A stretch of 64,000 nt of DNA from Actinomyces sp. oral taxon 414 (GTDB lineage Bacteria > Actinomycetota > Actinomycetes > Actinomycetales > Actinomycetaceae): assembly GCF_001278845.1 (NCBI RefSeq), contig NZ_CP012590.1:1364001-1428000 (forward strand). The letters are read 5' to 3'. The notes under the pieces are model-generated. The model had not been told where the DNA came from, searched no databases, and worked only from the letters and a program-made list of their open reading frames with translations. A program made the translations under genes and the position numbers. The stretch's first letter is position 1; each line of letters opens with the position of its first letter. This document shows positions 19,833 to 29,581 of this stretch, piece by piece.

Positions 19833-20552
19833 TCAGCCCAGCTGGGGCGCCGGGTCGGCCCGGGTGGGATCGGGCGCGGGCTCGTCGTCGGCGGTGAAGA
19901 TCACGGGGATCTCGCCCAGGGTGGACTCCCCCTCGCGGGCGGTGAGGAAGAGCAGCTCGTCGCCGCGCTCGAAGCGCTCGTCGGCGTCGGGGGTGATGGG
20001 GCGGTATTCGCGCAGGATCGCCGCTAGCACCGTGTGCGGGGGCAGCTCCACCTCGCTGACGAGCTCGCCGATGACGGGCGAGTCGTCGGGCAGGGTGAGC
20101 TCGTGCATGAGGGCGCCGGACTGGTGGAAGGTGAACACCGACACGAGCGAGCCGACGCTGACCGCCTCCTCGACCAGCGCCGTCATAATGCGCGGGGTCG
20201 ACACCGACACGTCCACGCCCCAGGCGTCGTCGAAGAGCCACTCGTTCTTGGGGTTGTTGACCCGCGCGACGGTGCGGGGCACCCCGTACTCGGTCTTGGA
20301 CAGCAGGGAGATGACGAGGTTGGACTTGTCGTCGCCCGTGGCGGCCACGACGACGTCGGCGGTGCCGGCCCCGGCCTCCGCCAGGGCGTCGACGTCGCAG
20401 GCGTCGGCCAGCTGCCAGTCGGCGTCGGGCACCGAGGAGATGCGCATGGCGTCGGGAGAGCGGTCCACGAGGGTCACCTCGTGGCCGTGACTAATGAGTT
20501 CGCGGGAGATGGACCGGCCCACGGAGCCGGCTCCGGCGACGAGGATCTTCAT
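19833..20552 (-). CDS. TrkA-type potassium channel/transporter regulatory protein
   Basis: This 239-aa RCK protein has an N-terminal Rossmann NAD(H)-binding domain (MKILVAGAGSVGRSISREL, then the acidic residue in TLVDRSPDAM) and a C-terminal TrkA-C domain ending in FERGDELLFLTAREGE. Such subunits gate membrane K+ uptake pores in response to nucleotide. It is the second gene of a pair (3-bp gap) with another TrkA, matching CeoB/CeoC (TrkA/TrkB) of mycobacteria. The cognate pore could be the neighbouring divergent APC-type permease or a Trk pore elsewhere; this is an inference. Confidence 0.88.
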   Translation of the reverse strand: MKILVAGAGSVGRSISRELISHGHEVTLVDRSPDAMRISSVPDADWQLADACDVDALAEAGAGTADVVVAATGDDKSNLVISLLSKTEYGVPRTVARVNNPKNEWLFDDAWGVDVSVSTPRIMTALVEEAVSVGSLVSVFTFHQSGALMHELTLPDDSPVIGELVSEVELPPHTVLAAILREYRPITPDADERFERGDELLFLTAREGESTLGEIPVIFTADDEPAPDPTRADPAPQLG

Positions 20553-20555
20553 GAC

Positions 20556-21221
20556 TCAGACCTCCTGGACGGGCGGACGGGACAGGGCGCGCTGCACGGC
20601 GGTCAGCCGCTCGGTGGCCACCGCCAGGTGGAGGCGGTCGTGCTCCTGGATCAGGGTGGTCCCGGTGGGCACCAGGGCTCCCGAGCCGCGCGAGATCCAG
20701 GCCACCCGCACGCCCAGCCTCTCCTCGATGGCGGTCACGGACGTGCCCACCCAGGCGTTGGACACGTCGGGCTGGACCAGGCCGACGGCGCCGGAGGGAT
20801 CCACGATCTCGCGGGCGATCCCGCCGGGCAGCATGCGGCGCATCATCTGCTCGGCCGTCTGCCGCACGGTCGCCACGGTGGGGATCCCCAGCCGCTCGTA
20901 GACGTCGGCGCGCCGGGCGTCGTAGATGCGGGCCACCACGTGCTCGATCCCGAAGGTCTCGCGCACCACCCTGGCGGCCACGATATTGGAGTTGTCCCCG
21001 TTGGACACGGCGGCGAAGGCGTAGGCCTCATCGATCCCAGCCTGCTCCAGGGCGTCGCGGTCGAAGCCAATGCCCTTGACCTTGCGCCCCTGGAAGTCGG
21101 GCGGCAACCGCCGGAAGGCGTCGGACAGCTGATCTATGACGGACACCGAGTGGCCCATGCGGTCGAGCTGGGCGGCCATCGAGGCACCCACGCGGCCGCA
21201 GCCCATAATGACGAAGTGCAC
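20556..21221 (-). CDS. Second TrkA-type potassium uptake regulatory protein
   Basis: This 221-aa RCK protein has the NAD-binding motif in HFVIMGCGRVGASMAAQL, an acidic residue after the second strand (VIDQLSDAF) and a C-terminal TrkA-C domain (VGTSVTAIEERLGVRVAWIS ... EHDRLHLAV). I chose the GTG at 21221, although the frame is open to 21314, because family members start exactly here and because TACGGT on the minus strand (21229-21234) ends 7 nt before it. It is first in a two-gene operon with the other TrkA and divergent from the APC permease gene. Confidence 0.88.
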   Translation of the reverse strand: MHFVIMGCGRVGASMAAQLDRMGHSVSVIDQLSDAFRRLPPDFQGRKVKGIGFDRDALEQAGIDEAYAFAAVSNGDNSNIVAARVVRETFGIEHVVARIYDARRADVYERLGIPTVATVRQTAEQMMRRMLPGGIAREIVDPSGAVGLVQPDVSNAWVGTSVTAIEERLGVRVAWISRGSGALVPTGTTLIQEHDRLHLAVATERLTAVQRALSRPPVQEV

Positions 21222-21322
21222 GGGCCCAACCGTACCCCGGCCCGGGCCCCGGCGCCGACGGACGTGCCCGTCCCGGCGGGCCCGCTTGGCCCAGGGCGCT
21301 GTCGGACGTACCATTCGCTGAC

Positions 21323-23413
21323 GTGCGCGACTTCGCAGACCGCCTCAAACGGATCCTCGTCGGGCGCCCGGTCCCCAGCCAGGCCCTCGGCGAAACCCTC
21401 CTGCCCAAACGCATCGCCCTGCCGGTCTTCGCCTCCGACGCCCTGTCCTCCGTGGGCTACGCCCCCGACGAGGTCCTCATCACCCTGGCGGTCGCAGGCG
21501 TGGCCGCCACCGCCCTGTCCCCGTGGATCGCCCTGGCGGTCGTCGGCGTGCTCGTGGTCGTCGTGGCTTCCTACCGCCAGACCGTCCACGCCTACCCCTC
21601 CGGGGGCGGGGACTACGAGGTGGTCTCCACCAACCTCGGCCCCCACGCCGGCCTCCTGGTGGCCTCGGCCCTGCTGAGCGACTACGTGCTCACGGTCGCG
21701 GTCTCCGTCTCCTCGGGCACCGGCTACCTGGCCGCCGCCGTGCCGGGCCTGGCCCCCTACAAGGTGTCCATCGCCGTGGGCGTGGTCACGGTCCTGGCGG
21801 TGCTCAACCTGCGCGGCTCGCGCGAGTCCGGCAGCGCCTTCGCCATCCCCACCTACCTGTACATGGCCGCCATCGGCATCACGGCCGTGACCGGCCTCGT
21901 CCAGGAGCTGACCGGCACCCTCGGGCGGGCGGCCAGCTCGGGGTACCAGATAGCGGTCGACGCCGACTGGGACCGGGGGCTGACCGGCTTGGCGGGCGCC
22001 TTCCTCATTCTGCGGGCCTTCTCCTCCGGCTGCGCCGCGCTGACGGGAGTGGAGGCCATCTCCAACGGTGTGCCCAGCTTCCAGCGCCCCAAGTCCCGCA
22101 ACGCCGCCACCACGCTGCTGTTGCTGGGCTCCATCGCCGCGCTCATGCTCATGAGCATGATCCACCTGGCGGGCGCCACGCACGTGCAGATGGTTGAGGA
22201 CCCCGCCACCCAGCTGCTGCACGACGGCGAGCCCCTGGGCGGGGGGTACCACCAGGACCCCGTCATCGGGCAGATCGCCGCCACCGTGTTCTCCGGGTTC
22301 AGGCCGATGTTCTACCTCGTGACCGCCGTGACCGGCCTCATCCTCGTCCTGGCCGCCAACACCGCCTTCAACGGCTTCCCGGTGCTGGCCAGCGTGCTGG
22401 GCCGCGACGAGTTCCTGCCCCGCCAGCTGTCCCAGAGGGGCGACCGCCTGGCCTACTCCAACGGCATCATCGTCCTGTGGCTGGGGGCGGTGGCCTTCAT
22501 CGTCGGCTTCGGCGCCAACACCAACCGGCTCATCCAGCTCTACATCGTGGGCGTGTTCATCTCCTTCACCCTGTCCCAGATCGGCATGGTGCGCCACTGG
22601 ACCCGCGAGCTGACCACCGCCACCGACCCCAGGGCGCGCGCGCGCATGCAACGCTCGCGCCTGATCAACGCCGTCGGCGTGGTCGGCACCGGCACGGTCC
22701 TGATCATTGTGCTGGCCACCAAGTTCACCCGCGGCGCCTGGATCACCCTGACAATCATGGCGCTGCTGTACCTGGTCATGAACCGGATCCGGCGCCACTA
22801 CCGGCGCGTGAGCGCGGAGCTGGCGATCTCCGACCTGCACGACGCGCGCGTGCTGCCCGCCCACGTGCACGCCATCGTCCTGGCCTCGCGCCTGCACCGG
22901 CCCACGCTGCGGGCCCTGACCTACGCCCAGTCCACCCACCCGACCTCCATCGAGGCCGTCACGGTGGACACCGGCGACGGCGGCGCGGACCGGCTCCTGG
23001 ACGCCTGGGAGGAGGCGGAGCTGCCGGTGCCGCTGACCATCCTGGACTCGCCCTTCCGCGACATCACCCGCCCCATTATCTCCTACGTGCGCAGCGTGCG
23101 CCGCGAGTCCCCGCGCGACCTCGTCGTCGTCTTCCTGCCCGAGTACCTCGTGCGCCACTGGTGGGAGCAGATCCTCCACAACCAGACCGCGCTGCGGCTC
23201 AAGACGGCCCTGCTGTTCACCCCCGGCGTCGTCATGGCCTCGGTGCCCTGGCAGCTGGGACTGCCCGGGGAGAGGCTCATCCACCACGGCGTGCGCGCCA
23301 CCGCACCCACCGGCATCGCCGACGCCGACGCCGCCGCCCGGGCGGCCGACGCCGTGCGCCTGGCCCCCGCGGACGACGGCGCCGGCGGCGCCGGGACCGG
23401 AGGGACGCCATGA
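21323..23413 (+). CDS. APC-family permease (amino acid / potassium transporter type)
   Basis: This 696-aa membrane protein has about 12 helices in its first 480 residues, beginning LPVFASDALSSVGYAPDEVLI, and a soluble C-terminal domain of about 190 residues (HARVLPAHVHAIVLASRLHR, LVVVFLPEYLVRHWWEQILHNQ). That layout matches the Rv2690c-type proteins that sit beside the TrkA pair in actinobacteria and are related to KUP/KimA-type K+ permeases, so potassium uptake controlled by the TrkA proteins is plausible. The start is GTG with TACCAT 8 nt before it. The stop overlaps the next ATG (ATGA). Confidence 0.85.
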   Translation: MRDFADRLKRILVGRPVPSQALGETLLPKRIALPVFASDALSSVGYAPDEVLITLAVAGVAATALSPWIALAVVGVLVVVVASYRQTVHAYPSGGGDYEVVSTNLGPHAGLLVASALLSDYVLTVAVSVSSGTGYLAAAVPGLAPYKVSIAVGVVTVLAVLNLRGSRESGSAFAIPTYLYMAAIGITAVTGLVQELTGTLGRAASSGYQIAVDADWDRGLTGLAGAFLILRAFSSGCAALTGVEAISNGVPSFQRPKSRNAATTLLLLGSIAALMLMSMIHLAGATHVQMVEDPATQLLHDGEPLGGGYHQDPVIGQIAATVFSGFRPMFYLVTAVTGLILVLAANTAFNGFPVLASVLGRDEFLPRQLSQRGDRLAYSNGIIVLWLGAVAFIVGFGANTNRLIQLYIVGVFISFTLSQIGMVRHWTRELTTATDPRARARMQRSRLINAVGVVGTGTVLIIVLATKFTRGAWITLTIMALLYLVMNRIRRHYRRVSAELAISDLHDARVLPAHVHAIVLASRLHRPTLRALTYAQSTHPTSIEAVTVDTGDGGADRLLDAWEEAELPVPLTILDSPFRDITRPIISYVRSVRRESPRDLVVVFLPEYLVRHWWEQILHNQTALRLKTALLFTPGVVMASVPWQLGLPGERLIHHGVRATAPTGIADADAAARAADAVRLAPADDGAGGAGTGGTP

Positions 23414-24795
23414 CCGCGAATGCGACCCAGCCGCGCCAGGAGCGCGAGGAGCTCGTCCTGACGGTGGGGCCGCCCGCCCACGGCGGGCACTGCGTGGCCC
23501 GCCCCGCCGACGACCCGTCCGGACGGGTCGTCTTCGTGCGCCACGCCCTGCCCGGCGAGACGGTGCGGGCGGTCATGACGGAGAAGAACGCCAAGATCTG
23601 GCGGGCCGACGCCGTCGAAATCCTGTCCGCCTCACCCGACCGCGTCGAGGCGATCTGGCCCGAGGCCGGGCCCGGCGGGGTCGGCGGCGCGGAGCTCGGC
23701 CACGTCGCCCTGCCCGCCCAGCGCACCTGGAAGCGCTGGGTCCTGGCCGACTGCCTGCGGCGCATCGGCGGCGAGGAGGTCGCCTCGGCGGTGGCGGCCC
23801 TGCCCGAGGCGGGCGGCGCGGGGGCGGTCCCGGTCGAGCCCATGGCGAGCGAGGCGGCGGCGGAGGCGAGCGGGACGGCGCGCGTGCGCGCCCGGGCCGG
23901 CACCGGCACCCGGACCAGGGTCGCCCTGGTCGTCGACGACGAGGGCCGGGTCGGCATGCACGCCTTCCGCTCCGGGCGCGTCGTGCCGGTGCGCTCCCTG
24001 CCCCTGGCGGTCCCGGCCATCCGCGACCTGGGCCTGACTGAGCGCGCCGTGTGGCGCCACCACTACCGGCCGGGACTGCGCATCCGGGCCATCGCCCCCA
24101 GCCGCGGCGAGCCGGTGGTACTCCTGTCCGACGGCCGGGAGGACCGGGTCCTGACCGCCTCGGGGCGCCCCACCGGGCGCCGGCGCGTCGAGGAGGTCGT
24201 CGACGCCTCCGGCCCGGGGCTGGGCGAGCTGCGCTACACCGTTCACGTCTCGGGCTTCTGGCAGGTCCACCGCGACGCCCCCGCCGCCCTGGTGGAGCGG
24301 GTCGTGCGCGCCGCCGTGCCGGATCCGGCGCGGGCCGGGGACGTCCGGGTGCTGGAGCTGTACTCGGGGGCCGGCCTGCTCACCCTGCCCCTGGCCGCGC
24401 TGGGGTGCGAGGTCCGCTCCCTGGAGGCCGACGAGCAGGCGGTGCGCGACGCCCGGCGCACCCTGCACGACTTCACCTCAGCCCACCTGCACGTGGGGCG
24501 GGCCGGCGCCGACGCCGTGGCCTCGCTCGGCTCCGGCTTCGGGCCGGGGCGGGACGGGCGGGCCGACGTCGTCGTCCTCGACCCGCCGCGCCGGGGCGCC
24601 GGCCGCGAGGTCGTGGAGGCCGTGGCCGCCCTGCGCCCGCGGCGCATCGTCCTGGTCGGCTGCGACCCGGCCGCCCTGGCCCGGGACCTGCGGACCTTCA
24701 TTGGCCGCGGCTGCCGGATCGTCGCCCTGAGCGCCCTGGACATGTTCCCTCACACCCACCACTTCGAGACGATCGCGGTGCTCGAGGGCGCCTGA
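23410..24795 (+). CDS. TRAM-domain class I SAM-dependent RNA methyltransferase (TrmA/RlmD family)
   Basis: This 461-aa enzyme is predicted to make 5-methyluridine in tRNA or rRNA. It has an N-terminal TRAM domain (VFVRHALPGETVRAVMTEKN), the SAM site VLELYSGAGLLTLPLA, the DPPRRGAG loop, the catalytic cysteine in VLVGCDPAALARDL, and the closing HHFETIAVLE. The four cysteines that hold an Fe-S cluster in RumA/RlmD are absent; the region reads IWPEAGPGGVGGAELGH, as in other actinobacterial members. An Ala/Glu/Arg-rich insert follows at about 130-165. It is translationally coupled to the APC permease. Confidence 0.88.
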   Translation: MTANATQPRQEREELVLTVGPPAHGGHCVARPADDPSGRVVFVRHALPGETVRAVMTEKNAKIWRADAVEILSASPDRVEAIWPEAGPGGVGGAELGHVALPAQRTWKRWVLADCLRRIGGEEVASAVAALPEAGGAGAVPVEPMASEAAAEASGTARVRARAGTGTRTRVALVVDDEGRVGMHAFRSGRVVPVRSLPLAVPAIRDLGLTERAVWRHHYRPGLRIRAIAPSRGEPVVLLSDGREDRVLTASGRPTGRRRVEEVVDASGPGLGELRYTVHVSGFWQVHRDAPAALVERVVRAAVPDPARAGDVRVLELYSGAGLLTLPLAALGCEVRSLEADEQAVRDARRTLHDFTSAHLHVGRAGADAVASLGSGFGPGRDGRADVVVLDPPRRGAGREVVEAVAALRPRRIVLVGCDPAALARDLRTFIGRGCRIVALSALDMFPHTHHFETIAVLEGA

Positions 24796-24885
24796 GCGCG
24801 GCCGGCCCGGCGGCGGGGAGAAAGGCCCGGCGGCGGGGGAGGGCGGCCCATGGGGTGCGGCTCGGCCGCCGGTCACCATGGGGTC

Positions 24886-25695
24886 ATGAGATCCACTGCT
24901 GTGAATCGTCGCGCGCTCCTGGGCCTGGTCGCGCTCGGCGGCGCCGGGGCGGGGTCGGGGGTGTGTGCGCTCGAGCGCGCCGACGGGCGGGTGCGCTGGA
25001 CCGTCGAGCTCGACGCCCCGGCGCAGGGGCTGGTCGTCGGGGGCGTGTCGCGCGGGCTGGTGTGGACCAATGCGGGCGCCCTGGACCTGAGGACCGGCGA
25101 GGTCCAGGCCGTGCCCGGGACAGTGGCCCGGGCGGTCAACCTCCTGGCGGGCGAGGGCGTCGTCGTCGCCGTCGTGCCCGACGAGGACGACGCCGACAGG
25201 GGCGAGCTCGTCTGCCTGGAGTCCCGCGACTGCTCGCGGAGGTGGAGCGCCGAGATCGACGACCCGGGCCCGTCGCCGGTGAGGCTCAACAGTGCGCTTG
25301 TCGCCATCGGCATGCTGGATCGCTACGAGCTGGACAGCGGGGAGTACGAGCCGCTGGTGTGCGTGCTGGGGCCGCGCCCCGTGCCCCGGGAGGGTGTCTT
25401 CGTCGTCGTCGACACCAATGCTGGCAGGTCGGTGCGGGTCGTCGTCGACGACGACGGGGCGGCGGTCGCGGTCCGCGCATTCGCGCCGCGCGAGAGGGGG
25501 TATCCGAACGGGTCGGGCCACCGGGAGGAGTACACCTCGGGCAAGGAGTTGTGGTCGGCTCCGCTGGAGGCCCGCCCGGGCGCCGTCGTCGCCGCCGAAT
25601 CCGCCCTGGGGGAGTACGGGTCCTCCTTCTGGGTCATGGACCTGGACGGCTCGGGCGCACTGCACCTGTCGCACTGGGAGCCCGGCCCGACCTGA
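24886..25695 (+). CDS. Exported propeller-like protein of unknown function
   Basis: The 269-aa product begins MRSTAVNRRALLGLVALGG, a twin-arginine-like or simple signal sequence with two arginines before a short hydrophobic core. The rest is beta-rich with repeated W/L-x-V and D-L-R-T-G-E patterns (ERADGRVRWTVELDAP, ALDLRTGEVQAVPG, ELVCLESRDCSRRWSAEI) that resemble PQQ-like propeller blades. Only about half a propeller is present, so it may be truncated. Two ATGs fit; 24886 is preferred because the signal then starts the protein, and the one at 24850 adds a His/Gly-rich tail. It lies alone between the methyltransferase and aconitase genes. Confidence 0.55.
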   Translation: MRSTAVNRRALLGLVALGGAGAGSGVCALERADGRVRWTVELDAPAQGLVVGGVSRGLVWTNAGALDLRTGEVQAVPGTVARAVNLLAGEGVVVAVVPDEDDADRGELVCLESRDCSRRWSAEIDDPGPSPVRLNSALVAIGMLDRYELDSGEYEPLVCVLGPRPVPREGVFVVVDTNAGRSVRVVVDDDGAAVAVRAFAPRERGYPNGSGHREEYTSGKELWSAPLEARPGAVVAAESALGEYGSSFWVMDLDGSGALHLSHWEPGPT

Positions 25696-25815
25696 GCGCG
25701 GCGCCCCGACCGAGGATCGGCACGGGCGGCCGCACGTTAATCGGCCCCCGTCCCGCGGCGGGCCCGACGGCGCGATCGGCGCCCCGCCTGGACTCCGTCG
25801 GGGCCGCGCGGCATA

Positions 25816-25847
25816 TTGACGCGGGATGACGGAGCGTCGTCTAGCGT
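25816..25847 (+). promoter_or_regulatory. Candidate acnA promoter
   Basis: TTGACG (25816-25821) is followed at 18-20 bp by a weak TCTAGCGT -10 region (25840-25847). The leader to the TTG start would be about 85 nt. Otherwise 25696-25937 holds nothing recognisable. Confidence 0.35.
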
Positions 25848-25937
25848 GGGTCACGGCTTGACCGAGCAGGACCGGCCCCGCGCCCGGCGCGCGGGCGCAC
25901 GGCGGTCCGCTCTCCCTTGCGCAGAACAGGAGCGACG

Positions 25938-28634
25938 TTGACGAGCCTCGACACCTTCCACTCCCGCTCCACCCTCGACGTGGACGGCCGCAGCTACGAG
26001 ATCTTCCGCCTGGACGCCGTGGACGGCCTGGAGCGGCTGCCCTACTGCCTCAAGGTCCTGGCCGAGAACCTGCTGCGCACCGAGGACGGCGCCAATGTCA
26101 CCGCCGACCACGTGCGGGCCCTGGCCGCCTGGGACCCCGCCGCCGAGCCGGACACCGAGATCCAGTTCACCCCCGCCCGCGTCATTATGCAGGACTTCAC
26201 GGGCGTGCCCTGCATTGTGGACCTGGCCACCATGCGCGAGGCGGTGGCCGACCTGGGCGGCGACCCGAAGGTCATCAACCCCCTGGCCCCCGCCGAGATG
26301 GTCATTGACCACTCCGTGCAGATCGACTCCTTCGGCCTGGCCTCCTCCCTGGAGATCAACAAGGAGCGCGAGTACGAGCGCAACGCCGAGCGCTACCAGT
26401 TCCTGCGCTGGGGACAGGGCGCCCTGTCCAACTTCCGCGTCGTCCCCCCGGGCACCGGCATCGTCCACCAGGTCAATATCGAGTACCTGGCCCGCACCGT
26501 CTTCACGCGCGAGATCGCCGGGCCCGACGGCGCGGGCGTCGTCCAGGCCTACCCCGACACCTGCGTGGGCACCGACTCCCACACCACCACCGTCAACGGC
26601 ATGGGCGTGCTGGGCTGGGGCGTGGGCGGCATTGAGGCCGAGGCCGCCATGCTGGGCCAGAGCGTGTCCATGCTCATCCCCCGCGTGGTCGGCTTCAGGC
26701 TCACCGGCTCCATTCCGGCCGGGGCCACGGCCACCGACGTCGTGCTCACCATCACCCAGATGCTGCGCGCCCACGGGGTGGTGGGCAAATTCGTCGAGTT
26801 CTACGGCGAGGGCGTGGCGCAGGTGCCCCTGGCCAACCGCGCCACCATTGGCAATATGAGCCCCGAGTTCGGCTCGACCGCCGCCATCTTCCCCATCGAC
26901 GACGTCACCCTGGACTACCTGCGCCTGACCGGGCGCAGCGAGGAGAACGTGCGCCTGGTCGAGGAGTACACCAAGGCCCAGGGCATGTGGCACGACCCGG
27001 GGCGCGAGCCGGCCTTCTCCGAGTACCTGGAGCTGGACCTGGCCACGGTGGTGCCCTCCATCGCCGGGCCCAAGCGCCCCCAGGACCGCATTGAACTGTC
27101 GGGGGCCAAGGCCTCCTTCGAGCGGACCCTGCCGACCTACGCCGCCCAGGCCCACAAACCCACCCCGGTGACCCTGGCCGACGGCACGCCCACCGAGCTC
27201 GACCACGGGCACGTGGCCATCGCCTCCATCACCTCGTGCACCAACACCTCCAACCCCTCCGTCATGGTCGCCGCCGGGCTGCTGGCCCGCAACGCCGTGG
27301 CCCGCGGGCTGCGCAGCAAGCCGTGGGTCAAAACCTCCACGGCGCCCGGCTCCCAGGTGGTCACCGACTATTACGCCAAGGCCGGGCTGTGGCCGGCGCT
27401 GAACGCGCTGGGCTTCAACGTCGTGGGCTACGGCTGCGCCACGTGTATCGGCAACTCCGGGCCGCTGCCGGAGGAGATCTCGGCGGCCGTCAACGACGCC
27501 GACCTCGCCGTCGTCTCCGTCCTGAGCGGCAACCGCAACTTCGAGGGGCGCATCAACCCCGACGTCAAGATGAACTACCTGGCCTCCCCGCCGCTGGTCA
27601 TCGCCTACGCCCTGGCCGGCACCATGGACTTCGACTTCGCCACCCAGCCGCTGGGGCGCGACGAGCGGGGCCGCGACGTCTTCCTGGCGGACATCTGGCC
27701 CGACCCCGCCGAGGTCCAGGCCACCATCGACGCCACCATCGACCGGCAGATGTACACCCGCGACTACGCCGACGTGTTCGCCGGCGACGAACGCTGGCGG
27801 GGACTGGACACGCCCGAGGGGGAGACCTTCGCCTGGAATGAGGAGTCCACCTACGTGCGCAAGGCCCCCTTCTTCGAGGGGCTGACCATGGAGCTCACCC
27901 CGGTGGCCGACATCCACGGCGCCCGGGTGCTGGCGCTGCTGGGCGACTCGGTGACCACCGACCACATCTCCCCGGCCGGCGCTATCAAGTCCGACTCCCC
28001 GGCGGGCCGCTACCTGGCCTCCCGGGGGGTGGCGCGCCGCGACTTCAACTCCTACGGTTCGCGCCGCGGCAACCACGAGGTCATGATCCGCGGCACCTTC
28101 GCCAATATCCGCCTGCGCAACCAGCTGCTCGACGGCGTCGAGGGCGGCTACACCCGCAACTTCCTCACCGGCGAGCAGGAGTCGATCTTCGACGCCTCCC
28201 TGGCCTACCGGGCGGCCGGCGTCCCGCTGGTGGTGCTGGGCGGCAAGGAGTACGGCTCGGGCTCCTCGCGCGACTGGGCCGCCAAGGGCACCGCGCTGCT
28301 GGGGGTCAGGGCGGTCATCACCGAGTCCTTCGAGCGCATCCACCGCTCCAACCTCATCGGCATGGGGGTGGTGCCGCTGCAGTTCCCGGCGGGGGAGTCG
28401 GCGGCGAGCCTGGGCCTGGACGGCACCGAGACCTTCTCCATTACGGGGCTGACGGCGCTCAACGAGGGCGTCACGCCGCGCACCGTCGCCGTCGAGGCCG
28501 AGCGGGCCGACGGGTCGGTTGTCTCCTTCGACGCGACCGTGCGCATTGACACCCCCGGCGAGGCCGACTACTTCCGCAATGGCGGCATCCTCCAGTACGT
28601 GCTGCGGGGCCTGGCGCGCGGCGAGTCCGCCTGA
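25938..28634 (+). CDS. acnA: Aconitate hydratase A
   Basis: Aconitase isomerises citrate and isocitrate in the TCA cycle with a 4Fe-4S cluster. The 898-aa product has the cluster cysteines in [14 protein letters not shown] and [14 protein letters not shown], the substrate-site [10 protein letters not shown], and the swivel-domain [15 protein letters not shown]. Its length is normal for the AcnA/IRP1 type. I chose the TTG at 25938, with AGGAG 8 nt upstream, because the product then begins (M)[19 protein letters not shown] like its homologues; another TTG lies 21 nt upstream. It faces the response regulator gene across a 1.16-kb gap made of inverted repeats. Confidence 0.95.
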   Translation: MTSLDTFHSRSTLDVDGRSYEIFRLDAVDGLERLPYCLKVLAENLLRTEDGANVTADHVRALAAWDPAAEPDTEIQFTPARVIMQDFTGVPCIVDLATMREAVADLGGDPKVINPLAPAEMVIDHSVQIDSFGLASSLEINKEREYERNAERYQFLRWGQGALSNFRVVPPGTGIVHQVNIEYLARTVFTREIAGPDGAGVVQAYPDTCVGTDSHTTTVNGMGVLGWGVGGIEAEAAMLGQSVSMLIPRVVGFRLTGSIPAGATATDVVLTITQMLRAHGVVGKFVEFYGEGVAQVPLANRATIGNMSPEFGSTAAIFPIDDVTLDYLRLTGRSEENVRLVEEYTKAQGMWHDPGREPAFSEYLELDLATVVPSIAGPKRPQDRIELSGAKASFERTLPTYAAQAHKPTPVTLADGTPTELDHGHVAIASITSCTNTSNPSVMVAAGLLARNAVARGLRSKPWVKTSTAPGSQVVTDYYAKAGLWPALNALGFNVVGYGCATCIGNSGPLPEEISAAVNDADLAVVSVLSGNRNFEGRINPDVKMNYLASPPLVIAYALAGTMDFDFATQPLGRDERGRDVFLADIWPDPAEVQATIDATIDRQMYTRDYADVFAGDERWRGLDTPEGETFAWNEESTYVRKAPFFEGLTMELTPVADIHGARVLALLGDSVTTDHISPAGAIKSDSPAGRYLASRGVARRDFNSYGSRRGNHEVMIRGTFANIRLRNQLLDGVEGGYTRNFLTGEQESIFDASLAYRAAGVPLVVLGGKEYGSGSSRDWAAKGTALLGVRAVITESFERIHRSNLIGMGVVPLQFPAGESAASLGLDGTETFSITGLTALNEGVTPRTVAVEAERADGSVVSFDATVRIDTPGEADYFRNGGILQYVLRGLARGESA

Positions 28635-28730
28635 GGGTCGGCCCGGAGCCGGCCCGGCGGTCCGGCGGCCCGACGCCCCAGCGGGTCGGCGTCCCGGCGG
28701 TCCGGCGTCCCGGCGCCCGCCGACCTACAC

Positions 28731-28922
28731 CGACACCCCAGCGCCCCGGTGTCCCGACGCCCCGGGGAGAGTCGAATTGGTGATGTCACCTCAGCTCACA
28801 TCGTGCGAGCTGAGCTCGCACGAATCGAGCTCAGGTGGATTTTGTCGAGCTGAGCTCACATCGTGCGAGCTGAGCTCACATCGTGCGAGCTGAGGTGGAT
28901 TTCGGCGAGCTGAGCTCGCATT
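28731..28922. repeat. Left arm of a 1-kb inverted repeat
   Basis: From CGACACCCCAGCGCCCCGGT through a series of GAGCTGAGCTCACATCGTGC units, this arm is the reverse complement of 29582-29753 at about 95% identity. The arm holds one extra 20-bp unit compared with the right arm. The units are rich in GAGCTC/AGCTCA palindromes. The rest of the acnA downstream gap (28635-28730) is GC-rich with short CGGTCCGGCG(T/C)CC-type repeats. Confidence 0.88.
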
Positions 28923-29020
28923 GAGCCCTTCTCGCCGGAAGCGGCGGCCTGGAGGCCGAGGTCGTCGTGGACCGCGGGGTCGTCGTCGCGGTCCACGGTG
29001 GCTGCGGCCGGCCCCTTCCT

Positions 29021-29095
29021 CGTCGAGAGGTGCATTTTGCACTCGAGAATGACGGTTGGAACTGCACGCTCGAGTGCGAAGTGCACGTTTCGGCG
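29021..29095. repeat. 75-bp palindromic element, copy 2
   Basis: This copy is inverted relative to the one at 1049-1123, with about 70/75 identity to its reverse complement. It lies in the spacer of the 1-kb inverted repeat between acnA and the response regulator gene. Confidence 0.85.
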
Positions 29096-29259
29096 CCGGG
29101 GGTCGTCCGGGGAGGCCGTCTCCGTGGCCTGCGGGCCCCGTTCGCTCGCCGGGGTGCCCGTTGTGGTCGTCGCCCGGCCTGGGGTGGCCCTCCCAGAGGC
29201 CTGTCCCGGCCACCGACCGGCCCGTGGCGCCCTTCCCGGGGGTTCGCAGCGACGCGGGT

Positions 29260-29379
29260 TGTCCAAATCTGCCACAAAGGCCCGGATCGAGCCGGAGCGT
29301 GCGAGAAGAATCGTTGATATTCCGCGCTTTTCTTCGCGGCCGATACCGCCGCGGGGCGCCTTTGTGGCAGATTTGGACA
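29260..29379. repeat. 120-bp element with 22-bp terminal inverted repeats, copy B
   Basis: The terminal TGTCCAAATCTGCCACAAAG and its complement match copy A (10627-10746), and the core AATCGTTGATATTCCGCG is shared. The orientation is opposite. Similarity extends about 50 bp beyond both ends, so the full unit may be about 220 bp. Confidence 0.85.
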
Positions 29380-29581
29380 CGCTCCCGCCCCGGATCGTCC
29401 CAGGAGTCCCACCAGCACCACGCCGCGCCCGTCCATCCCCCATACTGCGCCGACCCGGGCTCCTGAGCCGCCGGTTCTGGTGAGGTGAGGCTCGTTGAGT
29501 CTTTCTCGTCGGGGGAGTCCGGAGCGGAGTCTTCAGAGGTGATGCGGGTCGGAGCCGGCGCATGCCGAGCCCGGATCACGC

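Noticed and set aside
28790-28925. Repeated 20-bp GAGCTGAGCTCACATCGTGC units as a second CRISPR array
   Set aside because: Units are directly adjacent or separated by near-identical sequence, with no unique spacers, and the arm is mirrored at 29582-29753.
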